Assembly (NCBI GenBank): GCA_947650365.1
Contig: OX393549.1
Span: forward strand, 92,754,956 to 92,818,955
Length of the DNA stretch: 64,000 nucleotides
DNA from: Chamaelirium japonicum
Taxonomy: Eukaryota; Streptophyta; Magnoliopsida; Liliales; Melanthiaceae
Reading direction: 5' to 3'
The first letter of the stretch is position 1; each line of letters begins with the position of its first letter. The position numbers were made by a program, and so were the translations under genes. The notes below the pieces were generated by a model. That model was not told the origin of the DNA, made no database searches, and saw only the letters and a list, made by a program, of their open reading frames with translations. This document shows positions 46,742 to 57,989 of the stretch, piece after piece.

Positions 46742-49049
46742 TGATGAAAATAATTCTATAGTAGACGGCCCACAGTGGAAGCAATGGGTAGGTCCGAAGA
46801 CCGTAGGTGATGTGTGTTACATATCAAAAATTTTATCGAAACGATCTACACGTGTGTGTATAAATTTAGCATGGCAAAAACGCGAACCCCTAACGTCGAT
46901 CTAGTGCAAAGAACAATCTATCATACATGCATATTCTATCTACACTAGATTTATAAGTTAGAAGTCATACCTCCGTGCAGATTCTTTCACCGTGACAAAT
47001 TTCTTCTTTAACGATGGAGATGGTCTCGGATCTACTCGATAAAGATTCGGTGCAACAGCCATAACTTTTCACCCTGAACTCCGATTGAGTTGAAATTTAG
47101 ACTAAAGTTAGATGACTTCGAGACACAACTTTTGCAATATGTTTCACCTCGTTTGGACTTCTGCAACTCCCGAAATAACAGAAACAATATTGATCTACAC
47201 AAAATCTGGACAGTAAAAGATTATGGGAAACACCTTCCAGTTCACCCGATCTCGCACGATGCATGGCACCTCGTTGATGGATCTCTGAGTGATTCCATAC
47301 GACGAGCCTTCTTCATCTTCGATTCATCACACAAGGAAGAAGAATCCATATCCGAACTCTCACGCACACGCGAGAGAGAAACAAGAGGGGAGAAGACAAG
47401 ATAGGGGCGGCTAGGGCATCATCAAGTGTGGCCGGCCCCCCTCTCCTCATCCATATATAGAGCTGGCCCTCCCATACCTTGTGTATGGGAGTTGTGACCA
47501 GCCCCCCTTTTGTCTCCCTTTTGCCTTGCGTGTAGCACAAGGTCGGCCCCTTGCTGCCATACATGACCGGCCCCCTAAAGGTCAAAGCTTCCTTAAAAGA
47601 AATCCCTCTCCCCTACATGCTTGCTAGTAACTCCTAGAAGCTAGGGAGAGGGCGGCCCATGTGTGTCCCCATGTGTTAGGGGCGGCCAACCTAACGCATG
47701 GTGATATTTTGGTTTCCCAAAATACCCCCATGCCGCTAGTTGGTTGCCCCTTTCTCTTAGGAACTCACATGGCGTACTTACGTGGGTTATGACTAGTTAT
47801 TCCACTATTATCGAGGTGCCCTTAGTAAACATCTAAGGTGCCCCTAGTGAAGTCAACCAGTCAACTTGCAACATGAACCGGTGCATCGCACCCGAGTAGC
47901 GAAGCCCACTAAGGTAAGGAGATAACTGTGTGTCTTTGTACTACTTCAGGATTTTCCCTAGCACACACACATATGTACGCATTTACCGTGCACTAGTGCG
48001 ATGTACACACGGAGCGTAGGGTTATTAGGATTGGACTAATTACTTCCTTCAACTACGTCCTATGAATTGAGGAGATGATTCAAGGACCGTACATCATATG
48101 GATAAGGTAGAACCTTCAGGGACTAGGGTTCATGGATTCCAACTTAGACTCGATAGATATCCTACTCGAGTGTACTGTCGATTCTCTGAGTCCGTGTTAA
48201 CTTGCGTAGCCACCCAGAGTGTGATGCAGACTGCAGTCCAATTCCCCTGGACTTACTATGCTCTCTCGCATACCCCTGCTCTCTGCTTAGTAGTAGTAAA
48301 TCCATTGTCCCTCCACTTAGTGCCATGATGCGACTCGAGTGGTAGAGAATATCGTCAGACTCGAATGCTCATACGACTCAGTTTCTTCTAGATTGACCAC
48401 GTACGTCGTATCTCTGATTACTCTGCCGAGTAACCGGATCCAGTCAACAATCCAACTGATGACCATCTGGTTAGGGTTTAATACGACATAGATCAGACCA
48501 AAGAACGCACCTTCCGTTAGGGATGTGGATAGCCTACAGGAGTGACACGCTGATGCAATGCCAGCCGGGTAACCTAGTACACCATGGTTTTGGGTCACGT
48601 AATTAGACCCTCGCACATTGGTGTGACAAAGCACCACACAATTGGTTAGCTCACCAAACGTGGCTCCTTAGGGTTTAGAACCATTTTACTCTAAGCAGAA
48701 ACACGGCTTAGTGCACCAGTGCCTACTCATCGATCTATGCATCTTGTTGGTTTCGTTCGATCACAAATACTGTGCTTGGTAATGACCTTGGTGGAGATAT
48801 TCATGCTATGCCATCCCAACAGCTTATCCTGATAGGGTAACGAACCCTAGTCAGAGCTGCGAATGTATTTAGGTTATATGGGACCAATCCATTGAGTCTC
48901 CCACTCAAGTGATTATTATGTAGCCATGGCTCTCTGTTTTATAATCTGAACACATACTATAGTACATACCAAGATGCAATTCTAAGCTATCAACTATATA
49001 CAGCTAAACTATAGGTTTTTACGAGCTGTGGACCTCACAAATTCCAACA
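46742..49049 (-). repeat. 5' LTR (2.3 kb) of the Copia remnant
   Basis: TGATGAAAATAATTC...AATTCCAACA. It is diverged from, but collinear with, the LTRs at 31635 and 62250. Shared blocks include ACACGGAGCGTA and AATGCCAGCCGGGTAACC. Short frames inside are shared by all three copies and are not genes. Confidence 0.8.
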
Positions 49050-50506
49050 ATCCCATAATTTTGAAGTATGGAAAAAAAACCATGGAATAAAGAAGAAGAA
49101 ATTCAAGTCTGGTTCAACTGGTTATGGTTTAATTTTGCCGCTTCGGGGAATTGTACTAGTTTAGCCTTGTACTATTCGGTCGATCCGGATCTGGACCAGA
49201 GCAAACCAGATCAAACCAGATCTGAATTAGGCCGAACCGGATACGAATTGGAGGATATTAGTGGTTTGGTTCGGATTGGCCAAAACCAGTATAGGGCCGA
49301 ATGGACCAGGAAATGTAAGAGAAACAACCAGTTGACATCATGAACCAATCCGCACAGGGCCGACCGAGCCGAACGGAAATAAGCCGAACAAAGCAAGACG
49401 AGCCAATGCAAACCAAACCAAACGGAAGCGAAGTGAACCTAACTGAGTTGAGGTGAGCCGAGCCGAACCAAAGCGAACCGAACTGAGTCGAACCTAACTG
49501 AGCTGAGCCGAGCCCAACCGAACCGAGCCAAGCCGAATCGAACCGAATCAAGCCAAACCGAGCCGAACCAAACCGAGCCAAGCCGAACCTAACCTAACCT
49601 AACTGAGCTGAGCCGAGCCCAACCGACACTGGCTAGAAGGGGACTCTTTGTCCCCTATCCAAAAGCTTCAAAGAGGATATTCATACGATGTCTTGTTGTA
49701 CTGATTCTCTTATCTGGTTTAGGGATGTGAAGATTTCTCATAATCTCCGTGAAAGCAATTAGTTAAAGCTAAGTCTTTGGAGTCTGGCTTCTTTAGTATG
49801 GAAAGTTTTGAACACCGACAATCTTAGATATTGACAGGGTAGACGTCAATTATTGTAATTTTGTGCATTAATGTTATTAACATTTTTAAAAAAAATATAT
49901 ATACAGAACGCAAAAAAAAAAAATTAAACAATATTTTAAAAATATTTAATTCAATAGCAGGTGATCAGAAATATTTAATAGACTAGCGCTTTGACAGCCA
50001 CGTTGCAGGCCATGGTCGAAAAGTACTTGCCACATCGGTTTTGTTTCCTTGCATTCTGGACGCCGAGTTTAATAGAAACTATACAACACGTTCTAAATGA
50101 GAAATGTTATTCAGCCCAAAGGTTTTCCCGATTATGTTTAACCCAATTAACGTGGCACCTCATGAGTGGTGGTTGAACCTCACTAGTGAGATTTAAATGT
50201 TGCTAGTGGGATTCAACCACGACTCATGCGCTCCCATATCAATCGGGCTAAAGCAGAATCTGGAAAACTAGGGGTGGCAATGGGCCAAAATTCGGCCTCA
50301 TTTATACTCTGTTGGGCTGGGTTTTCTTGCTCTAAATAAAATATGGGTGCTCCAACACTTAGCATTTTTGGGTGAAACCGGATGCTCGGCATCCTGAATG
50401 CAAGGTTTAAATCAGGATACTAGGGGTGGCAATTGGTGTTTATCGCAGATGAAGAAAAAAAAAGTATGATGTGGCAAGTGCTTTTCAATCGATGCCATCA
50501 AGATAC
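49050..50506. other. Intergenic DNA with a pentamer repeat and hAT end fragments
   Basis: No gene. It holds the pentamer repeat at 49360-49625. Two isolated hAT-type ends, TAGGGGTGGCAAT, at about 50269 and 50421 precede the complete hAT MITE. Confidence 0.5.
49360..49625. repeat. Degenerate GAGCC/GAACC pentanucleotide repeat
   Basis: About 50 consecutive pentamers of the type RAGCC/GAACC/TAACC. On the minus strand they give a periodic FGSAR/LGSVG-like low-complexity frame that should not be called a protein. Confidence 0.85.
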
Positions 50507-50959
50507 TAGGGGGTGGCAATGGGTCGTGTCGGGCCGGGTTCGTGTCGTGGCTAGTTTCGGGTCATGTCCAAAACCCCTAGACCCAGGCCCGATCCGTTTA
50601 ACTAATCATGTCTAGATTCTAAACCCGTACCCGACCCGTTTATAAACGGGTAGACCCGATAAGACCCGTTTACCACACGGGTTTATTCAGTTGACCCGAT
50701 CCGACCCGATCCTACTCGACCCGACCTAATCCGATAGACCCGCTGATACTATATATTACAGTATCGGATTGCGGGTAGACCTGACCCGACCTGTTGAATA
50801 TTAAACAGATCTTCCTGGGTCTACCGTGTCCAGGCCCTAAACTCGGACCCAACCCGTTTATTAAATGGGTCTATCGTGTCGACCCGTTTACGACCCAAAC
50901 CCGTTTAGCCCTGACCTAGACCCGCTAACTGCGTGTCTGGTCCGAAATTGCCAGCCCTA
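50507..50959. mobile_element. hAT-type MITE, 453 bp
   Basis: The ends TAGGGGGTGGCAAT and ATTGCCAGCCCTA are a hAT-like terminal inverted repeat. The flanking octamers CAAGATAC (50499-50506) and CAAGGTAC (50960-50967) match at seven of eight bases, the target-duplication length of hAT elements. The inside is rich in GACCCG motifs. There is no transposase. Confidence 0.85.
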
Positions 50960-51227
50960 CAAGGTACATGTGTATGTCAGAATGCTAGATAAATGTTTTT
51001 TGTTTGTTACTCTCCTGTTAAATATCTTTTTTAAAATATTTTATTTTGAAAAAAAATTCTAAAAAAAAGCACTGCTATTTGAACATACCAGAGATTTACT
51101 CAGACATACTGCTGACGTGGGGGGCATCGGCCCACTTGCCCACTGCATTGGCCATTGCACCAAGCGCTGGCCGATGCCCCATGTCTGCCTATGTCCGCGA
51201 TTATGTCCCATTTTATGTCTAAATAGC
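50960..51227. other. Single-copy flank upstream of the exon-1 array
   Basis: No gene is visible. An inverted pair, GGGGCATCGGCC and GGCCGATGCCCC, lies at 51120-51181. The original promoter of gene 2 may lie here. No clear TATA box was found. Confidence 0.4.
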
Positions 51228-51339
51228 GTTTCCCCCCAAAAACAGAGTTGAGGGAACGAAGCTCCACTCCCCTGTGGCCTCTATCCATTCCTCCGCCCCC
51301 AGTCGTTTACCACCCGCCACTCATTCTCTTCCGCTTCAC

Positions 51340-51519
51340 ATGACGAACGCCCTGTGCTTCAGCTGTGTGAATTCCATCAGCTGCCCCGCCAAATCATGTA
51401 TTCCCCCCTCTGTCCTCTCCCCTGTATCCAGCATCTCCTTCCAAAACCCTAGCCCTCATCTCCATCCCCCAAAACCCGCAGCTGGTCGCGCCTCGAGCTC
51501 CAGGTTTCATTCCCTCAAG
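51340..51519 (+). CDS. Exon-1 copy of unit 1 (transit peptide)
   Basis: 60 codons starting MTNALCFSCVNSIS and ending FHSLK before a GT donor. It lacks the hairpin upstream and lies about 7.3 kb from exon 2. This may be the ancestral first exon, since its upstream flank is single copy. Confidence 0.55.
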
Positions 51520-52293
51520 GTCGATACCTTCATTTCTCGGCACTCTCTTATGAATCTCGACCTATTTAAAGAGAAAATTGTGCTGCTTTTATGTTAAATT
51601 TAGTTTGTGGGAATTGGCCTTAAAAAAAGGATCGAATGAGAATTTAGTTTTGCAAAATCGGATTATTTATAGGTTTGCTCACAAATTTATTAGCATCTTT
51701 TTTCAGTGTAGATTTTTATTTCAACAATTTGGAAAGAACGGACCCAAAACTTTTAATTTATCAACAACGGACTTATACGGCAATTTAATTACCATATAGA
51801 CAGTTTAATTGATACGTGCCCCGATATATGGCAGTTTGACTGTCATATAACCTTATACAGTAGTTTGATTGTCTTATAAAGACCAACGACTATTTATACG
51901 GCAGTCTGTCTGATTGCCGTATAAAGATCCCAATGACTAATCTTGACTTTATACAGCAGTCTCGCGGGAAGTAAACAGAGTTTACCCCCCCAAAAAAAAT
52001 TGAGGGAAGAAAGCTCCAAAAGTACGATTTTGTTCCAACCTTATTAAAGAGGTTGGATGTTCCCGGTCTCTCTCATTGGTCCATATCGAGGGCTTTTGGT
52101 CATTTCATACTGGTTATCATGGTGAAATGACCAAAAGCCCTCGATATGGACCAATGAGACAGACCGGGAACATCCAACCTCTTTATGGAGGTTGGAACAA
52201 AAGCGTACTCGAAGCTCCACTCCCCATGTGGCCTTTATCTTTTCCTCCGCCCCCTGTCGTTTACCACCCACCTCTCATTCTCTTCCGCTTCAC

Positions 52294-52473
52294 ATGGCGA
52301 GCGCCCTGTGCTTCAGTTGTGTGAATTCCATCAGCTGCCCCGCCAAATCATGTATTCCCCCCTCTGTCCTCTCCCCTGTATCCAGCATCTCCTTCCAAAA
52401 CCCTAGCCCTCATCTCCATCCCCCAAAACCCGCAGCTGGTCGCGCCTCGAGCCCCAGGTTTCATTCCCTCAAG
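52294..52473 (+). CDS. Exon-1 copy of unit 2
   Basis: 60 open codons. It differs from the majority by MASAL at the start and SSPR before the end. ATG and donor are intact. Confidence 0.5.
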
Positions 52474-53247
52474 GTCGATACCTTCACTTTCTCGGCACTC
52501 TCTTATGAATCTCGACCTATTTAAAGAGAAAATTGTGCTGCTTTTATGTTAAATTTAGTTTGTGGGAATTAGCCTTAAAAAAAGGATCGAATGAGAATTT
52601 AGTTTTGCAAAATCGGATTATTTATAGGTTTACTCACAAATTTATTAGCATCTTTTTTCAGTGTAGATTTTTATTTCAACAATTTGGAAAGAACGGACCC
52701 AAAACTTTTAATTTATCAACAACGGACTTATACGGCAATTTAATTACCATATAGATAGTTTAATTGATACGTGCCCCGATATATGGCAGTTTGACTGTCA
52801 TATAACCTTATACAGTAGTTTGATTGTCTTATAAAGACCAACGACTATTTATACGGCAGTCTGTCTGATTGCCGTATAAAGATCCCAATGACTAACCTTG
52901 ACTTTATACAGCAGTCTCGCGGGAAGTAAACAGAGTTTCCCCCCCAAAAAAAATTGAGGGAAGAAAGCTCCACGAGTACGATTTTGTTCCAACCTTATTA
53001 AAGAGGTTGGATGTTCCCGGTCTCTCTCATTGGTCCATATCGAGGGCTTTAGGTCATTTCATACTGGTTATCATGGTGAAATGACCAAAAGCCCTCGATA
53101 TGGACCAATGAGAGAGACCGGGAACATCCAACCTCTTTAAGGAGGTTGGAACAAAAGCGTACTCGAAGCTCCACTCCCCATGTGGCCTTTATCTTTTCCT
53201 CCGCCCCCTGTCGTTTACCACCCACCTCTCATTCTCTTCCGCTTCAC

Positions 53248-53427
53248 ATGGCGAACGCCCTGTGCTTCAGCTGTGTGAATTCCATCAGCTGCCCCGCCAA
53301 ATCATGTATTCCCCCCTCTGTCCTCTCCCCTGTATCCAGCATCTCCTTCCAAAACCCTAGCCCTCATCTCCATCCCCCAAAACCCGCAGCTGGTCGCGCC
53401 TCGAGCTCCAGGTTTCATTCCCTCAAG
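53248..53427 (+). CDS. Exon-1 copy of unit 3
   Basis: 60 open codons with the majority sequence (MANALCFSCVNSIS...). ATG and donor are intact. Confidence 0.5.
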
Positions 53428-54201
53428 GTCGATACCTTCACTTTCTCGGCACTCTCTTATGAATCTCGACCTATTTAAAAAGAAAATTGTGCTGCTTTTA
53501 TGTTAAATTTAGTTTGTGGGAATTAGCCTTAAAAAAAGGATCGAATGAGAATTTAGTTTTGCAAAATCGGATTATTTATAGGTTTGCTCACAAATTTATT
53601 AGCATCTTTTTTCAGTGTAGATTTTTATTTCAACAATTTGGAAAGAACGGATCCAAAACTTTTAATTTATCAACAACGGACTTATACGGCAATTTAATTA
53701 CCATATAGACAGTTTAATTGATACGTACCCCGATATATGGCAGTTTGACTGTCATATAACCTTATACAGTAGTTTGATTGTCTTATAAAGACCAACGACT
53801 ATTTATACGGCAGTCTGTCTGATTGCCGTATGAAGATCCCAATGACTAACCTTGACTTTATACAGCAGTCTCGCGGGAAGTAAACAGAGTTTCCCCCCCA
53901 AAAAAAATTGAGGGAAGAAAGCTCCACGAGTACGATTTTGTTCCAACCTTATTAAAGAGGTTGGATGTTCCCGGTCTCTCTCATTGGTCCATATCGAGGG
54001 CTTTTGGTCATTTCATACTGGTTATCATGGTGAAATGACCAAAAGCCCTCGATATGGACCAATGAGAGAGACCGGGAACATCCAACCTCTTTAAGGAGGT
54101 TGGAACAAAAGCGTACTCGAAGCTCCACTCCCCATGTGGCCTTTATCTTTTCCTCCGCCCCCTGTCGTTTACCACCCACCTCTCATTCTCTTCCGCTTCA
54201 C

Positions 54202-54381
54202 ATGGCGAACGCCCTGTGCTTCAACTGTGTGAATTCCATCAGCTGCCCCGCCAAATCATGTATTCCCCCCTCTGTCCTCTCCCCTGTATCCAGCATCTCC
54301 TTCCAAAACCGTAGCCCTCATCTCCATCCCCCAAAACCCGCAGCTGGTCGCGCCTCGAGCTCCAGGTTTCATTCCCTCAAG
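54202..54381 (+). CDS. Exon-1 copy of unit 4
   Basis: 60 open codons with two replacements, CFNCV for CFSCV and QNRSP for QNPSP. ATG and donor are intact. Confidence 0.5.
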
Positions 54382-55156
54382 GTCGATACCTTCACTTTCT
54401 CGGCACTCTCTTATGAATCTCGACCTATTTAAAGAGAAAATTGTGCTGCTTTTATGTTAAATTTAGTATGTGGGAATTAGCCTTAAAAAAAGGATCGAAT
54501 GAGAATTTAGTTTTGCAAAATCGGATTATTTATAGGTTTGCTCACAAATTTATTAGCATCTTTTTTCAGTGTAGATTTTTATTTCAACAATTTGGAAAGA
54601 ACGGACCCAAAACTTTTAATTTATCAACAACGGACTTATACGGCAATTTAATTACCATATAGACAGTTTAATTGATACGTGCCCCGATATATGGCAGTTT
54701 GACTGTCATATAACCTTATACAGTAGTTTGATTGTCTTATAAAGACCAACGACTATTTATACGGCAGTCTGTCTGATTGCCGTATAAAGATCCCAATGAC
54801 TAATCTTGACTTTATACAGCAGTCTCGCGGGAAGTAAACAGAGTTTACCCCCCCAAAAAAAATTGAGGGAAGAAAGCTCCACGAGTACGATTTTGTTCCA
54901 ACCTTATTAAAGAGGTTGGATGTTCCCGGTCTCTCTCATTGGTCCATATCGAGGGCTTTTGGTCATTTCATACTGGTTATCATGGTGAAATGACCAAAAG
55001 CCCTCGATATGGACCAATGAGAGAGACCGGGAACATCCAACCTCTTTATGGAGGTTGGAACAAAAGCGTACTCGAAGCTCCACTCCCCATGTGGCCTTTA
55101 TCTTTTCCTCCGCCCCCTGTCGTTTACCACCCACCTCTCATTCTCTTCCGCTTCAC

Positions 55157-55336
55157 ATGGCGAACGCCCTGTGCTTCAGCTGTGTGAATTCCATCAGCTG
55201 CCCCGCCAAATCATGTATTCCCCCCTCTGTCCTCTCCCCTGTATCCAGCATCTCCTTCCAAAACCCTAGCCCTCATCTCCATCCCCCAAAACCCGCAGCT
55301 GGTCGCGCCTCGAGCCCCAGGTTTCATTCCCTCAAG
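55157..55336 (+). CDS. Exon-1 copy of unit 5
   Basis: 60 open codons with SSPR near the end, as in unit 2. ATG and donor are intact. Confidence 0.5.
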
Positions 55337-56093
55337 GTCGATACCTTCACTTTCTTGGCACTCTCTTATGAATCTCGACCTATTTAAAGAGAAAATTGTG
55401 CTGCTTTTATGTTAAATTTAGTTTGTGGGAATTAGCTTCTAAAAAAGGATCGAATGAGAATTTAGTTTTGCAAAATCGGATTATTTATAGGTTTGCTAAC
55501 AAATTTATTAGCATCTTTTTTCAGTGTAGATTTTTATTTCAACAATTTGGAAAGAACGGACCCAAAACTTTTAATTTATCAACAGCGGACTTATACGGCA
55601 ATTTAATTACCATATAGATAGTTTAATTGATACGTGCCCCGATATATGGCAGTTTGACTGTCATATAACCTTATACAGTAGTTTGATTGTCTTATAAAGA
55701 CCAACGACTATACGGCAGTCTGTCTGATTGCCGTATAAAGATCCCAATGACTAATCTTGACTTTATACAGCAGTCTCGCGGGAAGTAAACAGAGTTTACC
55801 CCCCCAAAAAAAATTGAGGGAAGAAAGCTCCACGAGTACGATTTTGTTCCAACCTTATTAAAGAGGTTGGATGTTCCCGGTCTCTCTCATTGGTCCATAT
55901 CGAGGGCTTTTGGTCATTTCTATGAAATGACCAAAAGCCCTCGATATGGACCAATGAGAGAGACCGGGAACATCCAACCTCTTTATGGAGGTTGGAACAA
56001 AAGCGTACTCGAAGCTCCACTCCCCATGTGGCCTTTAACTTTTCCTCCGCCCCCTGTCGTTTACCACCCACCTCTCATTCTCTTCCGCTTCAC

Positions 56094-56273
56094 ATGGCGA
56101 ACGCCCTGTGCTTCAGCTGTGTGAATTCCATCAGCTGCCCCGCCAAATCATGTATTCCCCCCTCTGTCCTCTCCCCTGTATCCAGCATCTCCTTCCAAAA
56201 CCCTAGCCCTCATCTCCATCCCCCAAAACCCGCAGCTGGTCGCGCCTCGAGCTCCAGGTTTCATTCCCTCAAG
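56094..56273 (+). CDS. Exon-1 copy of unit 6
   Basis: 60 open codons with the majority sequence. The upstream hairpin has a shortened 3-nt loop. Confidence 0.5.
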
Positions 56274-57034
56274 GTCGATACCTTCACTTTCTCGGCACTC
56301 TCTTATGAATCTCGACCTATTTAAAGAGAAAATTGTGCTGCTTTTATGTTAAATTTAGTTTGTGGGAATTAGCCTTAAAAAAAGGATCGAATGAGAATTT
56401 AGTTTTGCAAAATCGGATTATTTATAGGTTTGCTCACAAATTTATTAGCATCTTTTTTCAGTGTAGATTTTTATTTCAACAATTTGGAAAGAACGGACCC
56501 AAAACTTTTAATTTATCAACAACGGACTTATACGGCAATTTAATTACCATATAGATAGTTTAATTGATACGTGCCCCGATATATGGCAGTTTGACTGTCA
56601 TATAACCTTATACAGTAGTTTGATTGTCTTATAAAGACCAACGACTATTTATACGGCAGTCTGTCTGATTGCCGTATAAAGATCCCAATGACTAATCTTG
56701 ACTTTATACAGCAGTCTCGCGGGAAGTAAATAGAGTTTACCCCCCCAAAAAAAATTGAGGGAAGAAAGCTCCACGAGTACGATTTTGTTCCAACCTTATT
56801 AAAGAGGTTGGATGTTCCCGGTCTCTCTCATTGGTCCATATCGAGGGCTTTTGGTCATTTCTATGTAATGACCAAAAGCCCTCGATATGGACCAATGAGA
56901 GAGACCGGGAACATCCAACCTCTTTATGGAGGTTGGAACAAAAGCGTACTCGAAGCTCCACTCCCCATGTGGCCTTTATCTTTTCCTCCGCCCCCTGTCG
57001 TTTACCACCCACCTCTCATTCTCTTCCGCTTCAC

Positions 57035-57214
57035 ATGGCGAACGCCCTGTGCTTCAGCTGTGTGAATTCCATCAGCTGCCCCGCCAAATCATGTATTCCC
57101 CCCTCTGTCCTCTCCCCTGTATCCAGCATCTCCTTCCAAAACCCTAGCCCTCATCTCCATCCCCCAAAACCCGCAGCTGGTCGCGCCTCGAGCTCCAGGT
57201 TTCATTCCCTCAAG
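57035..57214 (+). CDS. Exon-1 copy of unit 7
   Basis: 60 open codons with the majority sequence. The upstream hairpin has a 3-nt loop, as in unit 6, so units 6 and 7 are sisters. Confidence 0.5.
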
Positions 57215-57989
57215 GTCGATACCTTCACTTTCTCGGCACTCTCTTATGAATCTCGACCTATTTAAAGAGAAAATTGTGCTGCTTTTATGTTAAATTTAGT
57301 TTGTGGGAATTAGCCTTAAAAAAAGGATCGAATGAGAATTTAGTTTTGCAAAATCGGATTATTTATAGGTTTGCTCACAAATTTATTAGCATCTTTTTTC
57401 AGTGTAGATTTTTATTTCAACAATTTGGAAAGAACGGACCCAAAACTTTTAATTTATCAACAACGGACTTATACGGCAATTTAATTACCATATAGACAGT
57501 TTAATTGATACGTGCCCCGATATATGGCAGTTTGACTGTCATATAACCTTATACAGTAGTTTGATTGTCTTATAAAGACCAACGACTATTTATACGGCAG
57601 TCTGTCTGATTGCCGTATAAAGATCCCAATGACTAATCTTGACTTTATACAGCAGTCTCGCGGGAAGTAAACAGAGTTTACCCCCCCAAAAAAAATTGAG
57701 GGAAGAAAGCTCCACGAGTACGATTTTGTTCCAACCTTATTAAAGAGGTTGGATGTTCCCGGTCTCTCTCATTGGTCCATATCGAGGGCTTTTGGTCATT
57801 TCATACTGGTTATCATGGTGAAATGACCAAAAGCCCTCGATATGGACCAATGAGAGAGACCGGGAACATCCAACCTCTTTATGGAGGTTGGAACAAAAGC
57901 GTACTCGAAGCTCCACTCCCCATGTGGCCTTTATCTTTTCCTCCGCCCCCTGTCGTTTACCACCCACCTCTCATTCTCTTCCGCTTCAC

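Larger units (their letters stand above)
52032..57894. repeat. Seven near-perfect hairpins, one per unit 2-8
   Basis: Hairpins lie at 52032-52198, 52986-53152, 53940-54106, 54895-55061, 55846-55998, 56787-56939 and 57728-57894. The arms are about 76 nt with only a few mismatches (GTTCCAACCT... to ...AGGTTGGAAC). The loop is 15 nt in five units and 3 nt in units 6 and 7. Each ends about 95 bases before the exon-1 ATG. It is probably a foldback element that was inserted before the array expanded. Confidence 0.9.

Noticed and set aside
49258-49581. A 107-codon frame with an FGSAR/LGSVG pattern
   Set aside because: It is the translation of the pentamer repeat.
51274-57888. Longer exon-1 frame starting at MEQKRTRSS, 34 codons upstream of the chosen ATG
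   Set aside because: The start lies in the hairpin's right arm and is not present in unit 1. The chosen start (MANAL/MTNAL) gives a typical transit peptide in all eight units.
52044-57967. Antisense frames beginning MGGKRQGAEEK in several units
   Set aside because: They are the complement of the exon-1 upstream region and hairpin. There is no domain, and the sense strand explains the sequence.
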